Positions 29,001 through 36,771 of a stretch of DNA of 64,000 bases are shown here, in pieces. The stretch lies in the NCBI RefSeq assembly GCF_000372725.1, contig NW_005199280.1, positions 1 to 64,000 of the forward strand, in the 5' to 3' direction. The translations under genes and the position numbers were made by a program. The first letter of the stretch is position 1. Each line of letters starts with the position of its first letter. The stretch comes from Emiliania huxleyi CCMP1516. Its lineage: Eukaryota; Haptophyta; Isochrysidales; Noelaerhabdaceae. Under the pieces are notes generated by a model that had not been told where the DNA came from, did not search any database, and saw only the letters and a list, made by a program, of their open reading frames with translations.

Positions 29001-30669
29001 AGACGTTGGCGCTCTCGTCTTTTCGGGAGGGTCGACGGAGGTGCCACAGCACTCCTCCCCTCCTCCGCCGCCTCCGCCGCCATCACCTCCTCCTGAGCCG
29101 CCGTTGAGCACTGGAGTACTCGTCGTGATCGTCTTGCTTTCGTTCCTGACCCCCGTCGTCGTGATTTGGGTCGCCGTTCGAGAGTGGCGCCGTCGGCGGG
29201 AGCGCGAGCACGAACGGACAAGACGGCAGTGGCTGAGATATCTCTCAACGGGACAGCCCGTGCAGCTGGAGCCGCTCACAGACGGCAACAAGTACCATCT
29301 CTTTCTGTCCCATTCGTGGCTTTCCGGACAGGATGCTGTCCGAGTGATGAAGGAACGGCTGCTCGATCTGTTGCCAGACACGAAGATCTTTCTCGACGTG
29401 GACGACTTGGCGTCCGGGCGAGGCGCAGCCGAGGTTGCTGTGTCCAAGATCCTCATCGTCTTTATGTCGGATGGCTACCTCACGCGCCCCAACACCGTGC
29501 GCGAACTGCTTCGGGCGATGACCCTTGAAAAGAGCATCATCACCGTCTTCGATGAGCGCAGCGTCTACATGGACAAAGATGTGCTCAGAGCAGCGATCGA
29601 CGCAGCTTGCCTGAACCTTTCGAGGTGGGCTCTCGACGGCGCCTTGGCGAGCTGGGGCACAGAGGTCCCAACTGCGGCCGACATCTTTGCTGCGCTGACA
29701 GCCCGGCCTCTGCTGTGGACTCGTGTTCCAGCTTTCATGAACGTCACTTTGCACGCGTGCGTGACACCGCTGGTTCAGCCCAAGGCGCCCATGATGCAAT
29801 CTGTCCCGTCTTGGGCGCCCATGTTGCGACCAAGCGCAGACGGGAAAGCGGTTCTCTCCCCGGAGGCGCTCGAGCGCGCAATCGAGATGACGCAGACTGC
29901 TGCTGAGCCTGGCGCGGCGGCTTCGATGAGGCTGTACACGCGAGCCGGCATCAGCTTCACCTGGCAGAGGCTCCGCGTTGGAGAGAGCTTTCGAATCTAC
30001 GCCAGCCCACACAACCCCGGCGCGCTCGAGCTCACCCAGGAGCTGTCTTGCCTGCTGCAGCACCTCGACATAGAGCTCGAAGTGACGACCTCCGTCGCCG
30101 ACCTCACGGCCTGCAGCCACATGCTGCTGTACCTCGACAAGCGCACCTGGACGGACGATGACCAGCGGATAGCCGCGCTCTCGAGCGACGTGAAGGCCGC
30201 CCTGGCCAGGCGCGTCCACCTGCTTCTGGTTCACGAGAGCGAGCCGTTTGAGTACATGGAGGGCAGCCACGCCGGCGTCAAGTTCGACGACCTCCTTGAC
30301 TGCGTGGATGGCGGCACCCCCATAGAGCTGCTTCAGCGACAGGTGAGTCCCCGCGCTCGCTGCATCAGCACGCGTAGCACAGTGCCGTCGACTCACCTCC
30401 ACCTCTGTCTCGCTCAGGTCTACTCGGAGGTTGCGGTGCCGCTCAAAGAAGGCATCTATCGGCCCGCAAGCCTGCTGCTGCTCGCACGCGCTGTCAGCGA
30501 CCAGACGCGGGCTTCGGCGCTGCGACAGCTCACTTCTTCGTCCAAAGAGCTGCGCCTGCCCTCTACGACTTTGGCGGAGGGCAGTGCAAGTCTGATGAGC
30601 CGGACGAAACATGACCGCTCGAGCCGGCAGAGCACCACACTACATGGACGGAGGGCGCTCCCTCTCTGA
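26014..30669 (+). CDS. Receptor with two Venus-flytrap ectodomains, one membrane helix and cytoplasmic TIR domain
   Basis: Exon 1 (26014-26607) starts with a signal peptide (MIAVLALVPAAPAVTEPC). A 73-nt GT-AG intron (26608-26680) joins in frame to VSHSSQSPELSGDDFPFF. Two type-1 periplasmic-binding/ANF-receptor domains follow, the first from RIGALLPRQLPSGEL, the second from LRVGVFCDHSPLSFVYEQ. A Pro-rich stalk, a membrane helix (TGVLVVIVLLSFLTPVVVIW, about 29110-29180) and a basic stop-transfer (REWRRRRERE) come next. The cytoplasm holds a TIR domain (YHLFLSHSWLSG, FLDVDDLASG, ILIVFMSDGYL, VRELLRAM) and a second TIR-like unit (SHMLLYLDKRTW, VHLLLVHESEP). A second intron, 30343-30417, is GT-AG, phase 0. 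The frame slips by one base near 28513-28519 (GSEG then LLGVIESSG), a missing base by family logic. About 1,500 residues. Confidence 0.8.
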
Positions 30670-30834
30670 GGGTTACCTGCCCGGCATTTGGGCACCACTT
30701 CTCTTTGCTCACTCTACAGTCGTTGCCAAGGTAAGCTAGCATCTTTGGTACGGCTGTGAGCGCAGCCGCCTCGTCCTCTGTCGTCCTAGATAATGTACAA
30801 TTGCAATTGTAGTACTGCTCGCAAAACTGCCACA

Positions 30835-31060
30835 CAGGGGTTTTAAGGAGAGGGGTGTGGTGCGCCATACCGTCGCCCACCCTACCTCCCTAGGGAGTCT
30901 GTGGACTGTGCCTGCTGCCTCTTCCTATCTCTCTTCGCAGTCTCTCGCCGCTTCTCGCTGCAACCTTCATGCCACCTCGCGGTCGTCCCACTCTCGTCGT
31001 TCTCTCCCTTGTCATTTCCTCCTCTGTCGCGTCGTTCTCTTCTGCCTCGTCAGCTGCCTG
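30835..31060 (-). repeat. VDLSND-family repeat, partial copy 2
   Basis: Minus strand: DEAEENDATEEEMTRERTTR and RGGMKVAARSGERLRREIGR match the C-terminal third of the family ORF. The end CACACAGGGGTTTTAAGGAG matches the shared 3' flank. The core is absent, so it is a fragment. Confidence 0.7.
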
Positions 31061-31061
31061 T

Positions 31062-31081
31062 GTAAAAGAAAGAAAGAAAAC
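31062..31081 (+). repeat. AAAG tract ending AAAACAG
   Basis: AAAGAAAGAAAGAAAACAG lies exactly between two copies of the VDLSND-family repeat and is followed by ACAACCCAAGGGAGGGATGG. The same tract joins repeat pieces at seven other places. Confidence 0.8.
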
Positions 31082-31094
31082 AGACAACCCAAGG

Positions 31095-31565
31095 GAGGGA
31101 TGGGAGGACGGTACGCCGCCACCACACAGGGATTTTAGGGGAGAAGTGTGGTGTTAGCCGTCGCCCACCCTCGGGCGTCTACCACTTCCTATCTCTCTCC
31201 GGACTCCGCAGTTTATCACCAATTCTTGCAGCGACCTTCATGCCACCTCGCATTCTTCCCACTCTCGTCGTTCTCTCTCCTGCTGTCTCTTCCCCTGACT
31301 CATCGCTCTCCTCGGCCTCGTTCTGAGACGCCGCTGTCGTCTGCCGATCTCTTGCTCTCGCTGCTTCTCTCGCCTTTCTGCGTAACTCCGCTCTCCTCTC
31401 CGCGTATTTTGGTCCCTCGAGTTTATCGAGCATTCCTCGCGCAAGGACCACATTTCTGACTCCCACTGCGAGCATATCCCGCCCTGTCATGTCGTTGCTC
31501 AGGTCCACTCTCGTTTCGAGCACTTGTACCTCAACGGTCGGTGTTGGCACTGGGGCTCCCTTCGA
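31095..31565 (-). repeat. VDLSND-family repeat, copy 3
   Basis: Minus strand: LETRVDLSNDMTGRDMLAVG to ARIGDKLRS, nearly identical to the ORF at 17192-17932 over about 120 residues, then the CACCACACAGGGATTTT flank. It begins inside the family core and so lacks the N-terminal part. Confidence 0.8.
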
Positions 31566-31569
31566 GCTG

Positions 31570-31610
31570 CCTGTGTGCTGTCGTGAGAGAGACCTCCTTG
31601 AATTCTTTTC
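31570..31610 (+). repeat. Tail-cassette piece with GAATTCTTTT motif
   Basis: GTGTGCTGTCGTGAGAGAGA is followed by CCTCCTTGAATTCTTTTCAG, the same pair that precedes RCC1 B and follows the DUF4347-like gene. No start codon of a recognised gene follows here. Confidence 0.6.
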
Positions 31611-31679
31611 AGCTGCTCAACTAGGATGTGGACTGTTCGAGCCTCGCGAGCCTCCCACCGCGCCGGCCCAGAGCAAACT

Positions 31680-31765
31680 CGACACCTCGACACCCCTCGA
31701 CACCCCTCGACACCCCTCGACACCCCTCGACACCGCTCGACACACTCGACACCGCTCATATCCAG
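31680..31765. repeat. CCCCTCGACA decamer minisatellite
   Basis: Seven or eight 10-bp units, slightly degenerate at the distal end. Confidence 0.85.
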
Positions 31766-31787
31766 CTGGCGGCCTGCCAGCTGCTCT

Positions 31788-31945
31788 CTTAAAGAAAGAA
31801 AGAAAACAGACAAACCCAGACGAGGGATGGGGGAGCGGGAGGAGGACAGGGTCCCCACCTGCACGAGCAGGATTTTGGAAGGACGATCAGGGGGACAGGT
31901 GGGGCTCTCCTGCTCCTGACAAGGGACACGACAGGCTCGCAGCTG
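31788..31945 (+). repeat. AAAG tract plus repeat R7, copy 1
   Basis: AAAGAAAGAAAGAAAACAG followed by GGACAGGGTCCCCACCTGCA, CGAGCAGGATTTTGGAAGGA and CTGACAAGGGACACGACAG. The same order occurs at 61748-61893, and the inner part occurs inverted at about 44700-44765. Confidence 0.85.
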
Positions 31946-31959
31946 CTGTCTTCTTATAC

Positions 31960-32157
31960 CACTCGTTCCTCGTGCGCGCGGGGTGGTACGGCTCCGGCCG
32001 TGATGGGGGCGGGGAGGGGGCGGGGGCGACGGCCGCACGGAACCGCCGCCGGCGGGGGGCGAGGGCGCGGGCGAAGGAGGAGGAGCCAGAGCCCGGGGAG
32101 GATTGGGAGGGGGAGGAGCGGCCGGAGGAGTACGCCGGCCTCTTTGACGACCCGTAA
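31960..32157 (+). other. Unrecognised open frame with acidic end
   Basis: The frame ends RPEEYAGLFDDP before a stop, after a Gly/Arg-rich part. It has no clear start and could be the last exon of an unseen gene or chance. Nothing supports a function. Confidence 0.2.
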
Positions 32158-32362
32158 GGGGCCGTCGCCTGCTGTGCCATTTGTAGTGCCAGTCCGAGCC
32201 AGCCACGCGGGGAAAAGGTGTGTCGACCCCAAATCGGGTCCGGACTTCGGACCCGATTACGCTGCCGCCTCGCGCGCACCGCTGCTGCCCTCGCCAGCAG
32301 CCGCCGCGGTCGCAGTGCCATCGTACGGACTGGCGGTCGACTCGCCACATCGATTTCAACTC

Positions 32363-33122
32363 ACGCGACGCGCTCGGCCTCCGCTGGCGGCTGCCGCAAG
32401 AGCGGCTGGCTCACGGCAGCGTCTCGCCGGTTGCCGGATAGGAGAGTACAGAACGTCTGGAGTGTAACTGTGTACGTGAGATCGGTTTTGATAACAAGCA
32501 CGGTCGATCCGTCAAAGCGATACACTCGTTCGCTATCTCGCTGGAGGGCTGGCACGGAGCTCTGTGCCGACAAACAGGAAGAGCCGAGCGGCAAGAAGGG
32601 CTCGATGGGGAGCGAGAACCGTCAGAGGTGCTCACCCAGGTTTCGGAAGTCCGCCTTGATGCGGTCGGTTCCCCCCAGGTTTGAACGCGCAGCTCGCAAG
32701 ACTCGTCGAGCACTCGCAGCCTCTCTGCGCCTCTCATGCTGCCGCTCTGCGGGACGTTCAGTCTTTCCGGAAGATATCGTCGAGTTTTGGAAGCTGCGCG
32801 GTCAAACCTGGGGGGAAACAAGAGCGTCACGACGGACTTCAGGTTACACCTAAAGCTCTTCTGACGCTTCTCACTCCCCATCGAGCCCTTCTTGCCGCTC
32901 GGCTCTTCCTGTTTGTCGGCACAGAGCTCCGTGCCAGCCCTCCAGCGAGATAGGAACGAGTGTATCGCTTTGACGGATCGACCGTGCTTGTTATCAAAAC
33001 CGATCTCACGTACACAGTTACACTCCAGACGTTCTGTACTCTCCTATCCGGCAACCGGCGAGACGCTGCCGTGAGCCAGCCGCTCTTGCGGCAGCCGCCA
33101 GCGGAGGCCGAGCGCGTCGCGT
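32363..33122. repeat. 760-bp imperfect palindrome (foldback)
   Basis: The left arm, 32363-32610, is matched in reverse complement by 32870-33122 almost base for base (ACGCGACGCGCTCGG at one end, CCGAGCGCGTCGCGT at the other). The inner part is also self-complementary (CCCCCCAGGTTTGAACGC against TCAAACCTGGGGGG), leaving only a short central loop. No coding function is likely. Transcription would give a very long hairpin RNA; alternatively it is a foldback transposable element. Confidence 0.85.
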
Positions 33123-33276
33123 ATCGATCGAGCTCGCGATCCGGGCCGTGGAGCCCACGAGGAAGACTTCGTCTGCTGGGACGGAGTCCCGACGCTCGCT
33201 GCGTCCGCTGGAACTGGGGTCTACACACCTTTCGTTTCCGCGTCCAGCAGAGGTCTGCTGTGAGAGGGGCTTAGAG

Positions 33277-33287
33277 TAAAATTCTTA
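33277..33287 (+). promoter_or_regulatory. AAAATTCTTA start-proximal motif, Kelch copy 2
   Basis: TAAAATTCTTA lies 28 nt before the ATG at 33315 and is preceded by CTGCTGTGAGAGGGGCTTAG, the cassette sequence seen before RCC1 B and after the DUF4347-like gene. Confidence 0.5.
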
Positions 33288-33314
33288 TAACAATGGATTT
33301 TTCTCCTGGCTCCG

Positions 33315-34463
33315 ATGGCCTCCCACCGCATCGGCGCCCGCGTCGCGGGCCTCTCGCCAGCGCAGCTGTGCACCATCATCGAGGCGCAGGCGGGCGCGAG
33401 CGACGCCGCGCTGCGCGTGGCGGAGGAGCACGCCGCACGGCTCGTGGAGCAGCCCGAGTGGGTGCTCTCCGAGGTCCTCCTCTCGCCGGACCTCGCCCCG
33501 CACATCCTCGCCCATCTGCCGACCAAGGAGCACGCCGCCAAGGGGACGTGCCGCGCGTGGCGCCGCGGCTGGAAGGAGACGCTGAAGAAGCGCAAGAGGC
33601 CGCGCCTGCTCGTGATCGGCGGCGAAGGCAGCAACGACGAGTTCGTCTACTCGGTGGAGCGGTACGACCCGTCAACGAATGCGCGGGAGGAGAAGGCGAT
33701 GGCGCCGATGCCGACGACACGAAGCTATGTCGGCACGGCGGTCCTCGATGGCAAGCTCTACGCGGTGGGCGGCATGAGTGAGGCTGACGAAGCAACTTCC
33801 AACCTTTTGGAGCGGTACGATTTTGAAACGAACGCGTGGGAGGCGGTGGCGTCGATGGGGACGGCGCGGCAGGAACACGCCGTGGCGGTGCTCGACGACA
33901 AGCTGTACGCTGTGGGAGGCTTCAACTACGACGACGGCTACCTCAGCTCGGTCGAGCGGTACGACCCGGCGACGAACGCGTGGGAGGCGGTAGCGCCGAT
34001 GACGACGGCGCGGCATGAACACGCCATGGCGGTGCTCGACGACAAGCTGTACGCTGTCGGAGGATATAACGACGACGACCACTACCTCAGCTCAGTCGAG
34101 CGGTACGACCCCGCCACGAACGCGTGGGAGGCGGTGGCGCCGATGGCGGAGGCGCGGCAGTCTGGCGTGGCGGTGCTCGACGGCAAGCTGTACGCTGTGG
34201 GCGGGTACGGTGGTGGCCACCTCAGCTCGGTGGAGCGGTACGACCCGGGGACGGGTGCGTGGGAGGCGGTGGCGCCGCTGACGATGGCTCGCTTCGGGGC
34301 CGGGGTGGCGGCGCTGGAAGGCAAGCTTTACGCTGTGGGCGGCAGAATTCTCGATCCTGACAGGCCGGTTCACTCGGTGGAGCGGTTCGACCCGGCCTCG
34401 AACGCCTGGGAGGAGGTGGCGCCGATGGCAACGGCGCGGGCCTTTCCTTTCGCGCTCCTGTAG
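33315..34463 (+). CDS. F-box-like/Kelch-repeat protein, copy 2
   Basis: The 382-residue protein starts at ATG 33315, with an N-terminus nearly identical to copy 1 at 10267 (one Ala to Thr change within the first 25 residues). F-box-like helices lie at about 50-95 (PDLAPHILAHLPTKEHAAKG). Six Kelch repeats follow, with KLYAVGGFNYDDGYLSSVER and WEAVAPM signatures; the last ends at ATARAFPFALL. It should fold as a beta-propeller and recruit substrates to an SCF ligase. The first 110 codons are far more conserved between the two copies than the propellers, consistent with a fixed Skp1-binding part and a changing recognition surface. An earlier ATG at 33293 is out of frame. Confidence 0.85.
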   Translation: MASHRIGARVAGLSPAQLCTIIEAQAGASDAALRVAEEHAARLVEQPEWVLSEVLLSPDLAPHILAHLPTKEHAAKGTCRAWRRGWKETLKKRKRPRLLVIGGEGSNDEFVYSVERYDPSTNAREEKAMAPMPTTRSYVGTAVLDGKLYAVGGMSEADEATSNLLERYDFETNAWEAVASMGTARQEHAVAVLDDKLYAVGGFNYDDGYLSSVERYDPATNAWEAVAPMTTARHEHAMAVLDDKLYAVGGYNDDDHYLSSVERYDPATNAWEAVAPMAEARQSGVAVLDGKLYAVGGYGGGHLSSVERYDPGTGAWEAVAPLTMARFGAGVAALEGKLYAVGGRILDPDRPVHSVERFDPASNAWEEVAPMATARAFPFALL

Positions 34464-34524
34464 GCAGGGGCATAGGTGAGCTGTGAGCTGTGAGAGAGAG
34501 CGGCATGGACCCGGACGGGACGGA

Positions 34525-34553
34525 CGAGGGCGAGACGAGACGAGACGAGACGA
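34525..34553. repeat. ACGAG pentamer repeat
   Basis: Six CGAGA/ACGAG units directly upstream of the AlkB-like piece. Confidence 0.75.
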
Positions 34554-34559
34554 GGCGGA

Positions 34560-34690
34560 CGACCTCGAAACAGCGTTGGGCATGCTACGACCTACAGCAC
34601 GCCGTCGTTGCCCACGGCGCGGCCGAGCGCATCTCGGTCACATTTCGCCAGGTGGTGCCAAGCCAGAGGGCCAAGTTCGAGAAGATGATC
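34560..34690 (+). pseudogene. Possible AlkB-type 2-oxoglutarate dioxygenase C-terminal fragment
   Basis: One frame reads CYDLQHAVVAHGAAERISVT, then FRQVVPSQRAKFEKM. The His followed at a distance by RISVTFR is the C-terminal signature of AlkB-like Fe(II)/2-oxoglutarate oxygenases (second iron His and the 2-oxoglutarate-binding Arg). The rest of the domain is absent and the frame then runs into repeats. It is a last-exon remnant or a relic. Short match, low certainty. Confidence 0.35.
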
Positions 34691-35338
34691 ATTACGCCGT
34701 GGACCGTGGACGCATGGCGCTGTGGTTCCGTAGGGGGCGTAGCCCCACGTCGTGCGGCAGTGGGTTTAACGATACGTGTCGTTCGTATACAGGGTCAGTT
34801 CAGTGGGTACTGTTCAGCGTTCTCTATTTCCTCGATCAAAGAATCCCCGCGCGCTGCCGCACCACGCGATCGTCGCTGCTCGCTCGCCGCTCTCCTGACT
34901 CCTCATTAGACCTTGAGCTGGTCTCTCGACTCTCGTATAAAAAATCACCGCGCTCCCGACTCCTCGCTCGCCCATGCCTCAGCCCCCCTCCTCAAACGAT
35001 GAGCATGCGAGACGCATCAACGTCGATTGTGATTTGCCGTGGCCAAAGAAACGCTGCAGCGACAAAGAGCACAAAAAAAAACTCGGACCCACGAAGACAA
35101 GGAGCGCGCGCCAATGGCCGCCTCCGTGACACTCCCACCTCCTGGGCCGGCGCGGGAGTTTTACTGCCGAGTTTCTCCCGGCCGGCCGCCTCCTGACACG
35201 CCCACTGACCGAGCCCATCGAAAAAAATTCGGCGCGCCGCACTGCTCTGACCCCTGCTCGCCCCTGCTCGCCCCTGCTCGCCACTGTCGCCTCGGTTGCC
35301 GAGGCTGCCGCGCACCCGCGCGCTACGCGACTACGAAC

Positions 35339-35411
35339 TGCACCAGCTGGGCTCGAACCAACGACCAAAACGTCCCCGACCCGAACGCTGCACCAACTAG
35401 GCCACACCGCA
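35339..35411 (-). ncRNA. tRNA-like sequence with pol III A and B boxes
   Basis: Minus strand: an A box TGGCCTAGTTGG and a B box GGTTCGAGCCC at tRNA spacing. The T arm folds perfectly (GTTGG/CCAGC with loop TTCGAGC), the acceptor stem pairs 6 of 7 positions with several G-U, the D stem pairs 2 of 3, and the anticodon stem is poor. The triplet after U33 would be CGG (Pro). This is more like a decayed tRNA or the head of a tRNA-derived SINE than a working tRNA gene. A poly-T run lies about 270 bp downstream. Confidence 0.5.
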
Positions 35412-35744
35412 GGCTCGATATGCAATACGCACAAAACTGGCCGCTCATAAAGCACTACTCATTTGCCGAGGCCACGCGGCGCCCCTCCACAGCCAGCCTA
35501 CCCTCCTATCGCGCCACTCGAAGCCCCGCGGCCGCCTCTCGCCTACCGCGCTGCCCTCGCCTGCCACCGCACCGCCCGCGCTCCAGCCTAACCAGCTCTG
35601 CATGTCGCAACACACACTTGACAGGGACAGACCAGGCGCAGGAAAAGGGAGCGGGGCCCGAATCCAAGGGACCACCCCGTCGGGCGGAGGAGCTGTGAAC
35701 TCAGGTCCAGCAGGAAGGCTGCTGGCTCCTGACTCATCCCCCAA

Positions 35745-35805
35745 ATCCCCCATGGGTGGACGCTGGACAGATGATGACGACACGCACGAGCGACACACAG
35801 ACGTG
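35745..35805 (-). repeat. Dispersed repeat R5, inverted copy
   Basis: Reverse complement of the GTCATCATCTGTCCAGCGTC region that also occurs at 57521-57650 and 61558-61690. Confidence 0.75.
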
Positions 35806-35952
35806 CAAGCCCCGCAGAGGTGCGGGCGAGAGGGCGGCCCGAGCCCGAAAGGGCCCGCCCTCGGCGTTGCTCTACATGGTAACGGATAAGAAGAGAAACA
35901 CCCCCGGACTGGGACGCCGGCAGTCGAGTCGGGACACGCTGTGGTTCAGACG
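35801..35952 (+). repeat. 152-bp direct repeat, left copy
   Basis: From ACGTGCAAGCCCCGCAGAGG to CACGCTGTGGTTCAGACG this is identical, as far as I can see, to 36522-36673. The copies lie 721 bp apart in the same orientation. The interval has no coding content. Confidence 0.9.
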
Positions 35953-36521
35953 TCCCCCCCCTCGACGCAGTCGAGTCACTGACATGAATAGGGAGGAGAA
36001 AGTGTCCCCCACATATCACCACAGACGCAGCACAGGGGCTCCAATCCTGTCCCAGCCTGGGGGGCCTCGCTAGATCTCCAGTTGGGAGTGCGAGGGCTGG
36101 ATCGACTGCAGTGTGGGTTGTGGACCGTCGGGATAGCGTGTGGCGTAGATGTTCTCCTGGAAGTAGAGAGGCCGATGTCTCTCGCCCTGCAGGAAGGAGA
36201 AACTCGGATGGTTGAGTGAAAACTCCTCCCTGCGGTATGTGCGCAGAATGGGTTGCGCTATGTGCAGCACGGTGTTGAGGGCTCGGGAGGGCAACGACGG
36301 CGGCGTTGCCGAGCTCGTACAGGGGCCTCAATCCTGTCCCTGATGGGGTGCGCCTCTCGCCGCGCGCGTAGCAGTCGGCGCGCGGGTAGCCTCAGAGATG
36401 CGCAGAGCGAGATGCGGTTATCGGCGAACCAAGCCCTGGGCTTGGATAGGACGCGGCGTAGCCGCGGCGCAGTGGATAGCGTGAAGAGCCCACTCACTGT
36501 CGTGAGCAGACCGCCGCTACC

Positions 36522-36673
36522 ACGTGCAAGCCCCGCAGAGGTGCGGGCGAGAGGGCGGCCCGAGCCCGAAAGGGCCCGCCCTCGGCGTTGCTCTACATGG
36601 TAACGGATAAGAAGAGAAACACCCCCGGACTGGGACGCCGGCAGTCGAGTCGGGACACGCTGTGGTTCAGACG
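36522..36673 (+). repeat. 152-bp direct repeat, right copy
   Basis: Second copy of the repeat at 35801-35952. The pair could be the ends of a small terminal-repeat element relic, or a plain segmental duplication. The right copy ends about 100 bp before the MYND gene start. Confidence 0.9.
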
Positions 36674-36771
36674 ACAGACACAAAAGGCTCACAAGACATG
36701 CAAGAAAGAAAAAGAGAAAACGTAGACCAGCGTGGGCACGGATAGAGATTTCGAGCCACGGCGCCGCCCCG

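Larger units (their letters stand above)
34700..36770. other. Repeat-dominated interval without a supported gene
   Basis: Apart from the tRNA-like sequence and the repeats listed separately, only overlapping GC-rich frames are present, none with family resemblance. Confidence 0.45.
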
